Positions 1-6,160 of a stretch of 7,783 nucleotides of DNA are shown here, one piece after another. Location of the stretch: positions 1-7,783 of the forward strand of contig CAITOD010000286.1 of NCBI GenBank assembly GCA_903893935.1, written 5' to 3'. Under the pieces are notes generated by a model. It did not search any database. It was given only the letters and a program-made list of their open reading frames with translations, and had not been told where the DNA came from. Each line of letters starts with the position of its first letter. The first letter of the stretch is position 1. The position numbers were made by a program, and so were the translations under genes. Origin of the DNA: an uncultured Sphingomonadales bacterium (GTDB lineage: Bacteria; Pseudomonadota; Alphaproteobacteria; Sphingomonadales; Sphingomonadaceae).

Positions 1-890
1 GGCGGAGCAATCGCGAAATGGCCGTTGACGATGGCATGGAACGCGTGCGGCGCCGAAATTCCGGGCAGCAATTCGGTCGCAACCCAGGGCGGCACCGCAA
101 GGATCACCGCTTCGTCATCGGCGACCGGTTCGGGGCCCTGCCCCCAGTCGAGTGTGGTGACCCGGTCGCCAAGCGTGCCGATCGCGCGCAGCCGCCGCCC
201 GAGTGCGACTGGCGCGTCCCGCGCCGCGAGCCAGGCCAGCGCCGGATCGATAAATGCCGCCGCCAGCGTCGGCTCGGCAATCCGCGGCCGGCTGGCTTTG
301 CCTCCGCGCAACAGCGATTCGCGCAGCACCGCCATGGTCAGCCGTGCCGACCCTTGCGCAGGCGGCGTGTTGAGCACCGCGAGCAGCACCGGTTCAAGCA
401 GTTTGTCCCACACCGGCCCGTGCGCGCGAATGCGGTCACCGACCGTGTCGGCCGCGCCGCCGCGCAACAGCGCGCCCAGCCGCAGATAATCGCCCAGCCC
501 GCTGCCCGGCACCCGCCGGTTGCGCATGGCGACCCACCACGGCAGCGCGCCGTCGTTCAGCCGGATTGTCCAGCGCGCGCCGTCGCGCAGATCGGCAAAG
601 GCAAAATCGGCGTGTTCGTGCCCCGCGAGCGGTGTGGTGGCGCCCACGCTGGCGCGAAACCGCGCCACCGCGCCATTGCCATCGAGCACCAGATGGTTGC
701 CGTTGTCGATCACCTGGCCCAGTTGCGGATCGCGGTACGACCGGCAGCGCCCGCCCGCTTGCGCCGCCGCATCGGCAATGCGCACCGTGCGCCCCGCCTG
801 CACAAGGCCGACCGCCGCCGCCAGCCCGGCGAGCCCTGCGCCTGCAATCGTCGCCTGCGCGAAACCCGGTGTCGCGGATGAAAAAGTCAT
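1..890 (-). CDS. hpnE: Hydroxysqualene dehydroxylase HpnE, 3' end outside the window
   Basis: FAD-dependent amine-oxidase-like flavoprotein. In the established HpnCDE route it reduces hydroxysqualene to squalene; older annotations call it a squalene-associated desaturase. The frame starts at ATG 888-890 and stays open to base 1, giving 296 complete codons. The family is usually about 420 residues, so roughly the last 120 lie outside. Seen directly: an N-terminal Rossmann dinucleotide site GAGLAGL (residues 17-23), an acidic residue closing the second strand (D40), GGR at 46-48, and the conserved box IDNGNHLVLDG at 61-71. An in-frame TGA six codons upstream rules out a much longer N-terminus. 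No strong Shine-Dalgarno sequence precedes the start. It lies 75 bases after hpnD, the only non-overlapping junction in the leftward cluster. Identity is confident from the flavin motifs and the hpnC-hpnD context. Confidence 0.93.
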   Translation of the reverse strand, partial: MTFSSATPGFAQATIAGAGLAGLAAAVGLVQAGRTVRIADAAAQAGGRCRSYRDPQLGQVIDNGNHLVLDGNGAVARFRASVGATTPLAGHEHADFAFADLRDGARWTIRLNDGALPWWVAMRNRRVPGSGLGDYLRLGALLRGGAADTVGDRIRAHGPVWDKLLEPVLLAVLNTPPAQGSARLTMAVLRESLLRGGKASRPRIAEPTLAAAFIDPALAWLAARDAPVALGRRLRAIGTLGDRVTTLDWGQGPEPVADDEAVILAVPPWVATELLPGISAPHAFHAIVNGHFAIAP

Positions 891-903
891 ACCATCAGCG
901 CTT

Positions 904-932
904 CGTCACCCCGGACCTGATCCGGGGTGACG
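904..932. repeat. Palindromic repeat between hpnD and hpnE (REP-like)
   Basis: A 12-base perfect inverted repeat (arms 904-915 and 921-932, core CACCCCGGA / TCCGGGGTG) surrounds a 5-base loop CCTGA. It fills the middle of the 75-base gap between the hpnD stop and the hpnE start. Transcribed leftward it would form a very stable GC-rich hairpin. No T-run follows, so it is not a classical intrinsic terminator. From memory, elements of the form CCCCGGA-N5-TCCGGGG are frequent intergenic repeats in sphingomonad genomes. That points to a dispersed repeat rather than a locus-specific site, but it cannot be verified from this window. Confidence 0.8.
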
Positions 933-965
933 GCATGTGTCGGGACGAATGTTGCAGCCACTGCG

Positions 966-1787
966 CTACCGCCAGACCAGGTTTTTCGCGATCGCCCACA
1001 ACAGCGCCGGTTTGCTGACCCGCACACGCGTGCGCGGCGGCGCCCAGCCGACGCGCTCCATCCGCGCGAGCAGCCCCGAATAGGCCGATTCCATCAGCCG
1101 CGGCGCGATCAGGTGCCCCATTGGCCGCGCGGCAAGCAGCGCATTGGCGCGACCGAAGTGCTCGCGCGCTCGTGCAACCAGCGGCCGCACCGCGCGGTCG
1201 ATGCGCGGGTCGGCGGCGACCGCCATCGGCGTGGTCAGCGCAATCCCTTCCGCCACAAGCGCCTCGGCAGGCAGATAGACGCGGCTGATCGCGGCATCTT
1301 CATCGATATCGCGCAAGATATTGGTCAATTGCAGCGCACGCCCGAGATGGTGCGCCAAAGCCTCGCCGGGCTCGCGCTCCATCCCGAAAATGCGCACCGA
1401 AAGGCGCCCCACCGCGACCGCCACGCGGTCGCAATAGAGATCGAGTTCGTCCCACTGCGGCCACTGGATGTCGCGCGCGACATCCATCGCCATGCCGTCG
1501 ATCACCGCTTCGAAATCGGCGCGATCGAGATTGAACTGCCGCACCGCGTCGGCGAGCATCGCTGCCTGCCCCGGCGCGTGGCCGGCATAGAGCGCATCGA
1601 GATCGCGGCGCCACTGGTCGAGCGCCGCGCCGCGCAAGGCCGGATCGCCGTGCTGATCGTCGGCGATATCATCGACCACGCGGCAGAACGCATAGACCGC
1701 GTACATCGCTTCGCGCTCGGCTTTGGGCAGCAGCCGCATCCCGGCATAGAACGAGCTGCCGGCAGCCTGGGTGGCGGGTTCGGTCAT
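966..1787 (-). CDS. hpnD: Presqualene diphosphate synthase HpnD
   Basis: Head-to-head prenyl synthase of 273 residues in the squalene/phytoene synthase fold. In the HpnCDE pathway HpnD condenses two farnesyl diphosphates into presqualene diphosphate. Seen directly: the N-terminal GSSFYAGMRLLP block (10-21); the first aspartate-rich Mg-diphosphate motif DDIADD (39-44), preceded by YAFCRVV; DVARD (102-106); and the second acidic motif NILRDIDEDA (156-165, with D160, D162 and D164). The open frame extends 38 codons further upstream, but ATG 1785-1787 is chosen for three reasons: it places the family's GSSFY block near the N-terminus, a GAGG Shine-Dalgarno lies 8 bases before it, and it overlaps the hpnC stop as ATGA. 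It ends with TAG at 966-968. A phytoene synthase reading is less likely given the adjacent hpnC and hpnE. Confidence 0.95.
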   Translation of the reverse strand: MTEPATQAAGSSFYAGMRLLPKAEREAMYAVYAFCRVVDDIADDQHGDPALRGAALDQWRRDLDALYAGHAPGQAAMLADAVRQFNLDRADFEAVIDGMAMDVARDIQWPQWDELDLYCDRVAVAVGRLSVRIFGMEREPGEALAHHLGRALQLTNILRDIDEDAAISRVYLPAEALVAEGIALTTPMAVAADPRIDRAVRPLVARAREHFGRANALLAARPMGHLIAPRLMESAYSGLLARMERVGWAPPRTRVRVSKPALLWAIAKNLVWR

Positions 1788-2623
1788 CGCGCAAACCTCA
1801 ACAGGCGGGGCAGTGCGGCGCGCAAGGCAATCGCGGCGGCCTGCCACTTGCCGTGGTGCACGCGCTCGCTCAGCGGATCGCGTGTTTCGAGCAGATCGCA
1901 CAAGCTGACCGCGAGCGCGTGGATCACCGCGACTTCGGCGCCCAGCCGGCGGTCGCGGATCTGCGCCGAAAACCCCGCCGCCTGGTCGAGCAGCGTGCGC
2001 GTACGCCGCGCGAGCGCAACGATGATCGCGCGCAAGCCGGGCGTGGCGCGATCAGCGCCGAGATCGGCGGGGTTCAGCCCGCTATCGAGCGGGATATAGA
2101 CCCGGCCGATTGCGCGGTAATCCTTGCCGCAATCCTGCAAGTGGTTGATGATCTGCAAGGCCGCGCACAAGGCATCCGACGCCGCCCAGGTCGCCCGGTC
2201 TTCGCCATGGACATCGAGCACATAGCGCCCGACCGGCATTGCCGACAGCCGGCAATAGGCAATCAGATCGTCCCAATCGGCATAGCGCGTCTTGGTCACA
2301 TCGAGCACGAACGCATCGAGCAAGTCTTGCGCATGGACCGGATCGATCGCGCGCTCAGCCATCACGTCGCGCAAGTGTTCCGCCTCGGGCGCGCCCGCAC
2401 CGGCAAGCCCCGCGCGCATCGCGCCAAGCATGCCGAGCCGCGTTTCGGCCGCAACGCCAGGGGCATCGGCGATATCGTCGGCGGTGCGCGCAAAACGGTA
2501 AAACGCCATGATCGGCGCGCGCAAATCGGCGCGCACGAGAAAACTCGCGACCGGAAAATTCTCGGTCGTGTGGTTCTTGCCCGACACCACGCCCGGTGCA
2601 GCGGCTTCAAGTGCTTGCGTCAT
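1784..2623 (-). CDS. hpnC: Squalene synthase-like enzyme HpnC (hydroxysqualene synthase)
   Basis: Second head-to-head prenyl synthase paralogue, 279 residues. In the established pathway it converts presqualene diphosphate to hydroxysqualene, the substrate of HpnE. Seen directly: the HpnC-type N-terminus ENFPVASFLV (21-30), AFYRFARTADDIAD with the first aspartate motif DDIAD at 49-53, YCRLSAMPVGR (123-133), and the second acidic motif in NHLQDCGKDYR (160-170, with D164 and D168). The second motif is DxxxD, unlike the richer DIDED of neighbouring HpnD, so the two can be told apart. The start at 2621-2623 overlaps the hpnB stop as ATGA and has a weak GGTGG upstream. A longer open frame upstream is hpnB read in the wrong frame. 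The stop overlaps the hpnD start, so translational coupling B-C-D is likely. Confidence 0.95.
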   Translation of the reverse strand: MTQALEAAAPGVVSGKNHTTENFPVASFLVRADLRAPIMAFYRFARTADDIADAPGVAAETRLGMLGAMRAGLAGAGAPEAEHLRDVMAERAIDPVHAQDLLDAFVLDVTKTRYADWDDLIAYCRLSAMPVGRYVLDVHGEDRATWAASDALCAALQIINHLQDCGKDYRAIGRVYIPLDSGLNPADLGADRATPGLRAIIVALARRTRTLLDQAAGFSAQIRDRRLGAEVAVIHALAVSLCDLLETRDPLSERVHHGKWQAAAIALRAALPRLLRFAR

Positions 2624-3756
2624 CGTGCCACCACCGCTTGCGCCCGGCCTTTCCACGTGCCGCCGCGTCCCTGCACGAATTGCCAGAACGAGAGCAGCGT
2701 GCACCCGGCATAAAATGCCGCGATCACCGGCAGCGCCAGCCCCCATAGCGGCGAACGGCGATAGAACGCCAGCATTGGCTGAAACGCCAGCGCCATCAGC
2801 GCCCAGGCCGCGGCGGCCAGCCAGCGCGCGGTGCCGGTGCCGAACAGCGCAAGCAGCGGCGGCACGAAATAGACCAGCGCCAGCCCGGCAATCGTGCCCG
2901 CGAGCAGCACCGGCGAATAGCGCAGTTGCGTATAGGCCGAGCGTGCGATCATCCCCGCAATCGCGCCAAAGTCGCGATAGGGCCGCACGCTGCGCGACCG
3001 GTCGGTCAGCCCCAGCCAGACCGGCCCTTGCTGCTTGAGCAAAGCGCCGAGCGTGCAATCGTCTATCAGCGCGTTGCGGATCGCGGCCACCCCGCCGGCC
3101 GCCGCCAGCGCTTCGCGGCGGACCAGCATGCAGCCGCCCGCCGCCGCGCCGATCCCGCCCGGCCGGTTCACCCGCGCAAACGGATAGAGCATCTGGAAAA
3201 AGAACACGAACGCGGGGATCAGCATGCGCTCGGCGAGCGTCGTGCAATGCAGCTTGGCCATCAGGCTGACCAGCGCGCACTGGCCAGCCTCGGCGCGCGC
3301 GACCAGCATGCGCAACGTATCGGGCGCATGCGCGATATCGGCGTCGGTCAGCCACAGATACGCGGACCCGGGCCCGGCGCGTTCGACGCCTTGTGCGACC
3401 GCCCACAGCTTGCCGGTCCAGCCCGGCGCGAGCGGCTGGCCGGTCAGCACGTCGAGTTGCCCGGCGCGGGCCGGCAGCGCGCGCGCCACGTCGCCGGTGC
3501 CGTCGCTCGACGAATCATCGACCAGAATGACGCGGAAATGGCCCGGGTAATCCTGCGCCAGCAGGCTGCCGATGGTTTGCGCGATCACATCGGCTTCGTC
3601 GCGCGCGGGAACCACGGCAATCACCGCGGGCCACTGCGCCGGATCGGCCGGCATGGCGCGCGTGTCGCGCTCGCGGCACAGCCAGAAGCCGTGGTGCGCA
3701 AAAATCAGCCCGAGCCAGACCGCCAGCGACAGCCCGGCCACGCCCGCCGCGATCAT
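2620..3756 (-). CDS. hpnB: Hopanoid-associated membrane glycosyltransferase HpnB
   Basis: Family 2 glycosyltransferase of 378 residues, probably at the inner membrane with a cytoplasmic catalytic domain. Seen directly: an N-terminal hydrophobic segment (about 3-20); the GT-A nucleotide-binding start VVPARDE (48-54); VDDSSSDGT (79-87); the metal-binding TDAD (137-140); a probable catalytic acid region IDDCTLG (231-237); hydrophobic segments near 283-305, 308-328 and 339-360; and a C-terminal GGTWKGR (366-372). This layout fits the hopene-associated HpnB family. Its acceptor and donor are not firmly established. HpnI elsewhere in this locus is the better supported hopanoid glycosyltransferase. 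Start and stop both sit in ATGA overlaps, with hpnA and hpnC respectively. Assignment is confident at family level; the reaction is unknown. Confidence 0.92.
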   Translation of the reverse strand: MIAAGVAGLSLAVWLGLIFAHHGFWLCRERDTRAMPADPAQWPAVIAVVPARDEADVIAQTIGSLLAQDYPGHFRVILVDDSSSDGTGDVARALPARAGQLDVLTGQPLAPGWTGKLWAVAQGVERAGPGSAYLWLTDADIAHAPDTLRMLVARAEAGQCALVSLMAKLHCTTLAERMLIPAFVFFFQMLYPFARVNRPGGIGAAAGGCMLVRREALAAAGGVAAIRNALIDDCTLGALLKQQGPVWLGLTDRSRSVRPYRDFGAIAGMIARSAYTQLRYSPVLLAGTIAGLALVYFVPPLLALFGTGTARWLAAAAWALMALAFQPMLAFYRRSPLWGLALPVIAAFYAGCTLLSFWQFVQGRGGTWKGRAQAVVAR

Positions 3757-4766
3757 CGCAGCATGCCCGCCCGGGCGAACCAGTCGATCGCATCGACCAG
3801 CGCCGCGCGATAGGGGCGCGGGTCATAGCCGAGTTCGCGCCGCGCTTTGTCCGAGCAAAAGAACATCCGGTATTTGGCCATGCGCAGCGAATCGAGCGTC
3901 AGAAACGGGTCGCCACCGGTCCTGCGCGCGATCTGTTCGTTGATCCAGGCGAGCGGAAACAGCGGTGCGCGCGGGATGCGCACGGTGGGCGGGCGGCGCC
4001 CGACGATGCCGGCAATATCGGCCAGCATCGTGCCGAGCATGACATCGGTGCCGCCCAACACATAACGCTCGCCGATGCGGCCCGCCGCCATCGCCTGCAA
4101 ATGGCCCAGCGCCACATCATCGACGTGCACCAGATTGAGCCCCGAATCGACAAAGGCGGGCATTTTGCCGCTCGCCGCTTCGACAATCACCCGCCCGGTC
4201 GGCGTCGGACGCACATCGCGCGGGCCGATCGGGGTCGAGGGCAATACGATCACCGCGGGCAGCCCGCGCTCGGCGACCATGCCCTCGACCAGCCGCTCGG
4301 CGACCACTTTGCTGCGCTTGTAAGCGCCGACCGCTTGCGCCGGGGTGGCCGGGCGCGTTTCATCCGCCGCGCCCTGGTCGCGCGGCACCAGCGTCGCCAC
4401 GCTCGAAGTATAGACCACGCGTTCGACGCCGGCGGCAAGCGCTGCCTCCATCACATTGCGCGTGGTCGACAAGTTGTTGCGCACGATGTCTTCGGGATCG
4501 GGCGCCCACAGCCGGTAATCGGCCGCAACATGGTAGACATGCTGCACGCCCGCCATCGCCCGTTGCACCGCCGCCGCATCGCGCAGATCGGCATCGACCA
4601 GTTCGCCCCGAAAATCGGCCAGATTGGTCCGCGGGCTCGATCCGCGCACCAGCCCGCGCACCGCCACCCCGCGCGCGGCCAGGGCACGCGCCACCGCCGA
4701 GCCGACAAAGCCCGAAACGCCGGTGACCAGAGTAACGGATGCAGTCTCAGCCATGCTCGCGCCCAT
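3753..4766 (-). CDS. hpnA: Hopanoid-associated NAD-dependent sugar epimerase family protein HpnA
   Basis: Extended short-chain dehydrogenase/epimerase of 337 residues, first gene of the leftward cluster. Seen directly: the glycine-rich cofactor loop TGVSGFVGS (15-23), an acidic stretch DADLRD (58-63), the catalytic-side TSS (120-122), and the active-site pair Y149 and K153 in YKRSK. All core catalytic residues are present, so it should be an active oxidoreductase or epimerase. Its substrate in hopanoid metabolism is not established; a sugar-nucleotide or side-chain-modifying role is inferred from the family and from pairing with the glycosyltransferase hpnB. Two in-frame starts are possible, ATG 4764-4766 and ATG 4752-4754 (four residues shorter, MAETAS). 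Neither has a strong Shine-Dalgarno, so the start is uncertain by four codons. The stop overlaps the hpnB start as ATGA. Confidence 0.92.
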   Translation of the reverse strand: MGASMAETASVTLVTGVSGFVGSAVARALAARGVAVRGLVRGSSPRTNLADFRGELVDADLRDAAAVQRAMAGVQHVYHVAADYRLWAPDPEDIVRNNLSTTRNVMEAALAAGVERVVYTSSVATLVPRDQGAADETRPATPAQAVGAYKRSKVVAERLVEGMVAERGLPAVIVLPSTPIGPRDVRPTPTGRVIVEAASGKMPAFVDSGLNLVHVDDVALGHLQAMAAGRIGERYVLGGTDVMLGTMLADIAGIVGRRPPTVRIPRAPLFPLAWINEQIARRTGGDPFLTLDSLRMAKYRMFFCSDKARRELGYDPRPYRAALVDAIDWFARAGMLR

Positions 4767-4993
4767 ACACCAGCGGCGCGGCCAGACAAGGCATCCTCAT
4801 CGCTTCTGCCCCCGTTCGTGCCGAGCCAGTCGAAGCACGCGCGAAACGGATGGTTCCGGGAGCCGTCACGCGCGCGGGGCTGGCATTGGCGCGCAAGCTT
4901 CGACAGGCTCAGCACGAACGGATGAGGGGAAAGGGAAATGCTTGCTCACGCATCCCCCTACCCAAGCGCAGATCGCGCGCGTAAGGGCGGCTC
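4767..4993. promoter_or_regulatory. Divergent intergenic region between hpnA and hpnI
   Basis: These 227 bases separate the two oppositely transcribed hopanoid operons and must carry, or lie downstream of, the promoters for both. I see no convincing sigma-70 type -35/-10 pair on either strand. About half of the region is taken up by an inverted pair of 25-base repeats (described separately), leaving 45 bases on the hpnA side and 72 on the hpnI side. The sequence AAGGGCGG at 4983-4990 is a plausible ribosome binding site for hpnI. The promoter role is inferred only from gene orientation. Confidence 0.5.
4812..4921. repeat. Inverted pair of 25-base repeats in the divergent intergenic region
   Basis: The arm at 4812-4836 begins CCGTTCGTGCCGAGCC. 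The arm at 4897-4921 is its reverse complement at 23 of 25 positions. Two mismatches inward, a further GCGCG match extends the pairing. The 60-base spacer holds GC-rich sequence with only small internal pairings. From memory, the unit CGTTCGTGCTGAGC-x-TGTCGAAGC is a very common dispersed intergenic repeat in sphingomonads and some relatives. This is therefore probably a REP-doublet-like mobile or dispersed element inserted between the operons rather than a dedicated operator. As RNA or cruciform DNA it could fold into a long stem-loop. Confidence 0.75.
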
Positions 4994-6160
4994 ATGATCG
5001 GGGCATGGGCCTTTGTTGCCGGGGGGTTCGGCTGGGCGCTGGCGGGGTTGAGCCTGACCGGCACGCTTTACATGGTCGTCGCCGGGCGCACTTTGCGGCG
5101 GTTTTACGCGCATCGGCCGGTGCCAGCGCCGCGCAGAGAAGGCGTCACGCTGATCAAGCCGCTCTATGGCGCCGAGCCGCGGCTTGAAGACAATCTGGCA
5201 AGTTTCCTCACGCAGCACCATCGCGGCCCGGTCCAGTTGCTGTGCGGCGTGCAACGCGCCGACGACCCGGCAATTGCCGCAGTCGAAGCACTGCAACACC
5301 GGTTTCCGCAAGCGCGCATCGATCTGGTGATCGACCCCGCCCCGCATGGCGCGAATCTCAAGATTGCCAATCTGATCAACCTGCAACCGCATATCGCGCA
5401 TGACACGGTGGTGCTGAGCGACAGCGATATGGCGGTCGGGCCCGCGTATCTGGCCACGCTGCTTGCAGCGCTCGATCGCCCCGGTGTGGGCGCCGTCACG
5501 CTCGCCTATTGCGGGCGCGGCGATGCCGGGTTCTGGTCGCGCGTCGCGGCGGCCGGGCTGAGCTGGCAATTCCTGCCCGGTGCGGTGTTTGGCGCCGTTG
5601 GCGGCATGGCGCGGCCATGCATGGGCTCGACAATCGCGCTGCGCCGCGAAACGCTGCTCAAGATCGGCGGTTTTGCCCGGTTTGCCGATGTGCTGGCCGA
5701 TGACTATGCGCTGGGCGAAGCGGTCGCAGGCCTTGGCCTCGGTGTCGAGCTTGCCGCATTGCTGGTGACACACGCTTCGACCGAGCCCGATTTTGCCGCG
5801 CTGTGGCGGCACGAGCTGCGCTGGGGGGCAACGGTGCGCGATCTGGTGCCGGTGTCCTATCTGCTCGGCGTGATCGCGATGCCGCTGCCGCTGGCGCTGC
5901 TGGCGCTGCCGTTGCAGCCGCGCGCGGCGCTGATATGCGTCGCCCTGGCGCTTGTGGTGCGTTGCGGGGTTGCCATTGTCGCCGACCGCGTGCAGGGCGC
6001 GCGCACCGCCCCCTTGTGGACATTGCCGTTGCGCGATTGCCTCACCTTTGTCGTGTTTTGCGCGAGCCTGACCGTGCGATCGGTTGATTGGCGCGGCGCA
6101 AGCCTTAAATTGCATGCTCAGGGCCGCATATCGGCCAATCCGGAGATTCCCGCGTCATGA
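4994..6160 (+). CDS. hpnI: Bacteriohopanetetrol glycosyltransferase HpnI
   Basis: Membrane glycosyltransferase of the ceramide glucosyltransferase-like type (GT21), 388 residues. In the pathway worked out in Burkholderia cenocepacia, HpnI adds N-acetylglucosamine to bacteriohopanetetrol. Seen directly: an N-terminal membrane segment (about 5-30), KPLYG (55-59), the metal-binding SDSDM (142-146, D143 and D145), ADDYALG with the probable catalytic acid (235-241), HELRWGATVR (273-282) corresponding to the family's xxRW acceptor box, and three C-terminal hydrophobic segments near 284-306, 309-331 and 343-362. The start has AAGGGCGG just upstream. The stop overlaps hpnJ as ATGA, so the two are very likely one operon. 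A ceramide or lipid glycosyltransferase would look similar; the hpnJ partner decides for HpnI. Confidence 0.92.
   Translation: MIGAWAFVAGGFGWALAGLSLTGTLYMVVAGRTLRRFYAHRPVPAPRREGVTLIKPLYGAEPRLEDNLASFLTQHHRGPVQLLCGVQRADDPAIAAVEALQHRFPQARIDLVIDPAPHGANLKIANLINLQPHIAHDTVVLSDSDMAVGPAYLATLLAALDRPGVGAVTLAYCGRGDAGFWSRVAAAGLSWQFLPGAVFGAVGGMARPCMGSTIALRRETLLKIGGFARFADVLADDYALGEAVAGLGLGVELAALLVTHASTEPDFAALWRHELRWGATVRDLVPVSYLLGVIAMPLPLALLALPLQPRAALICVALALVVRCGVAIVADRVQGARTAPLWTLPLRDCLTFVVFCASLTVRSVDWRGASLKLHAQGRISANPEIPAS

Noticed and set aside
18..881. Rightward open frame opposite hpnE
   Set aside because: The minus strand gives a continuous flavoprotein with a Rossmann motif. The plus frame is Arg/Pro/His-rich with no motif.
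1785..1901. N-terminal extension of hpnD by 38 codons
   Set aside because: The extension is read in the wrong frame of the hpnC 3' end, is Arg-rich, and precedes a better start with a GAGG ribosome site and an ATGA overlap.
927..2099. Long rightward open frame (390 codons) opposite hpnD and the end of hpnC
   Set aside because: It lies antisense to two confidently identified enzymes. Its predicted protein is rich in Arg, His and Pro with no recognisable domain, which is typical of the mirror frame of high-GC coding DNA.
2624..3406. N-terminal extension of hpnC across much of hpnB
   Set aside because: This part of the open frame is hpnB DNA in another frame, with a low-complexity Arg/Ala/Gly translation. 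The HpnC family N-terminus begins right after ATG 2623.
4762..4789. TTGTCT and TATGGG with 16-base spacing on the minus strand as an hpnA promoter
   Set aside because: Each hexamer matches the sigma-70 consensus at only about half its positions, and the -10 would overlap the first candidate hpnA start, requiring a leaderless transcript. Too weak to annotate.
4938..4953. 16-base imperfect dyad ATGC-N-TG-NN-CA-N-GCAT upstream of hpnI as an operator
   Set aside because: Only 6 of 8 pairs match. About one such dyad is expected by chance in a 227-base region, so it is not supported as a site.
4958..6115. Leftward open frame (385 codons) opposite hpnI
   Set aside because: Antisense shadow of hpnI, with low-complexity His/Gln/Arg-rich composition and no domain. 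hpnI has the complete GT21 motif set.
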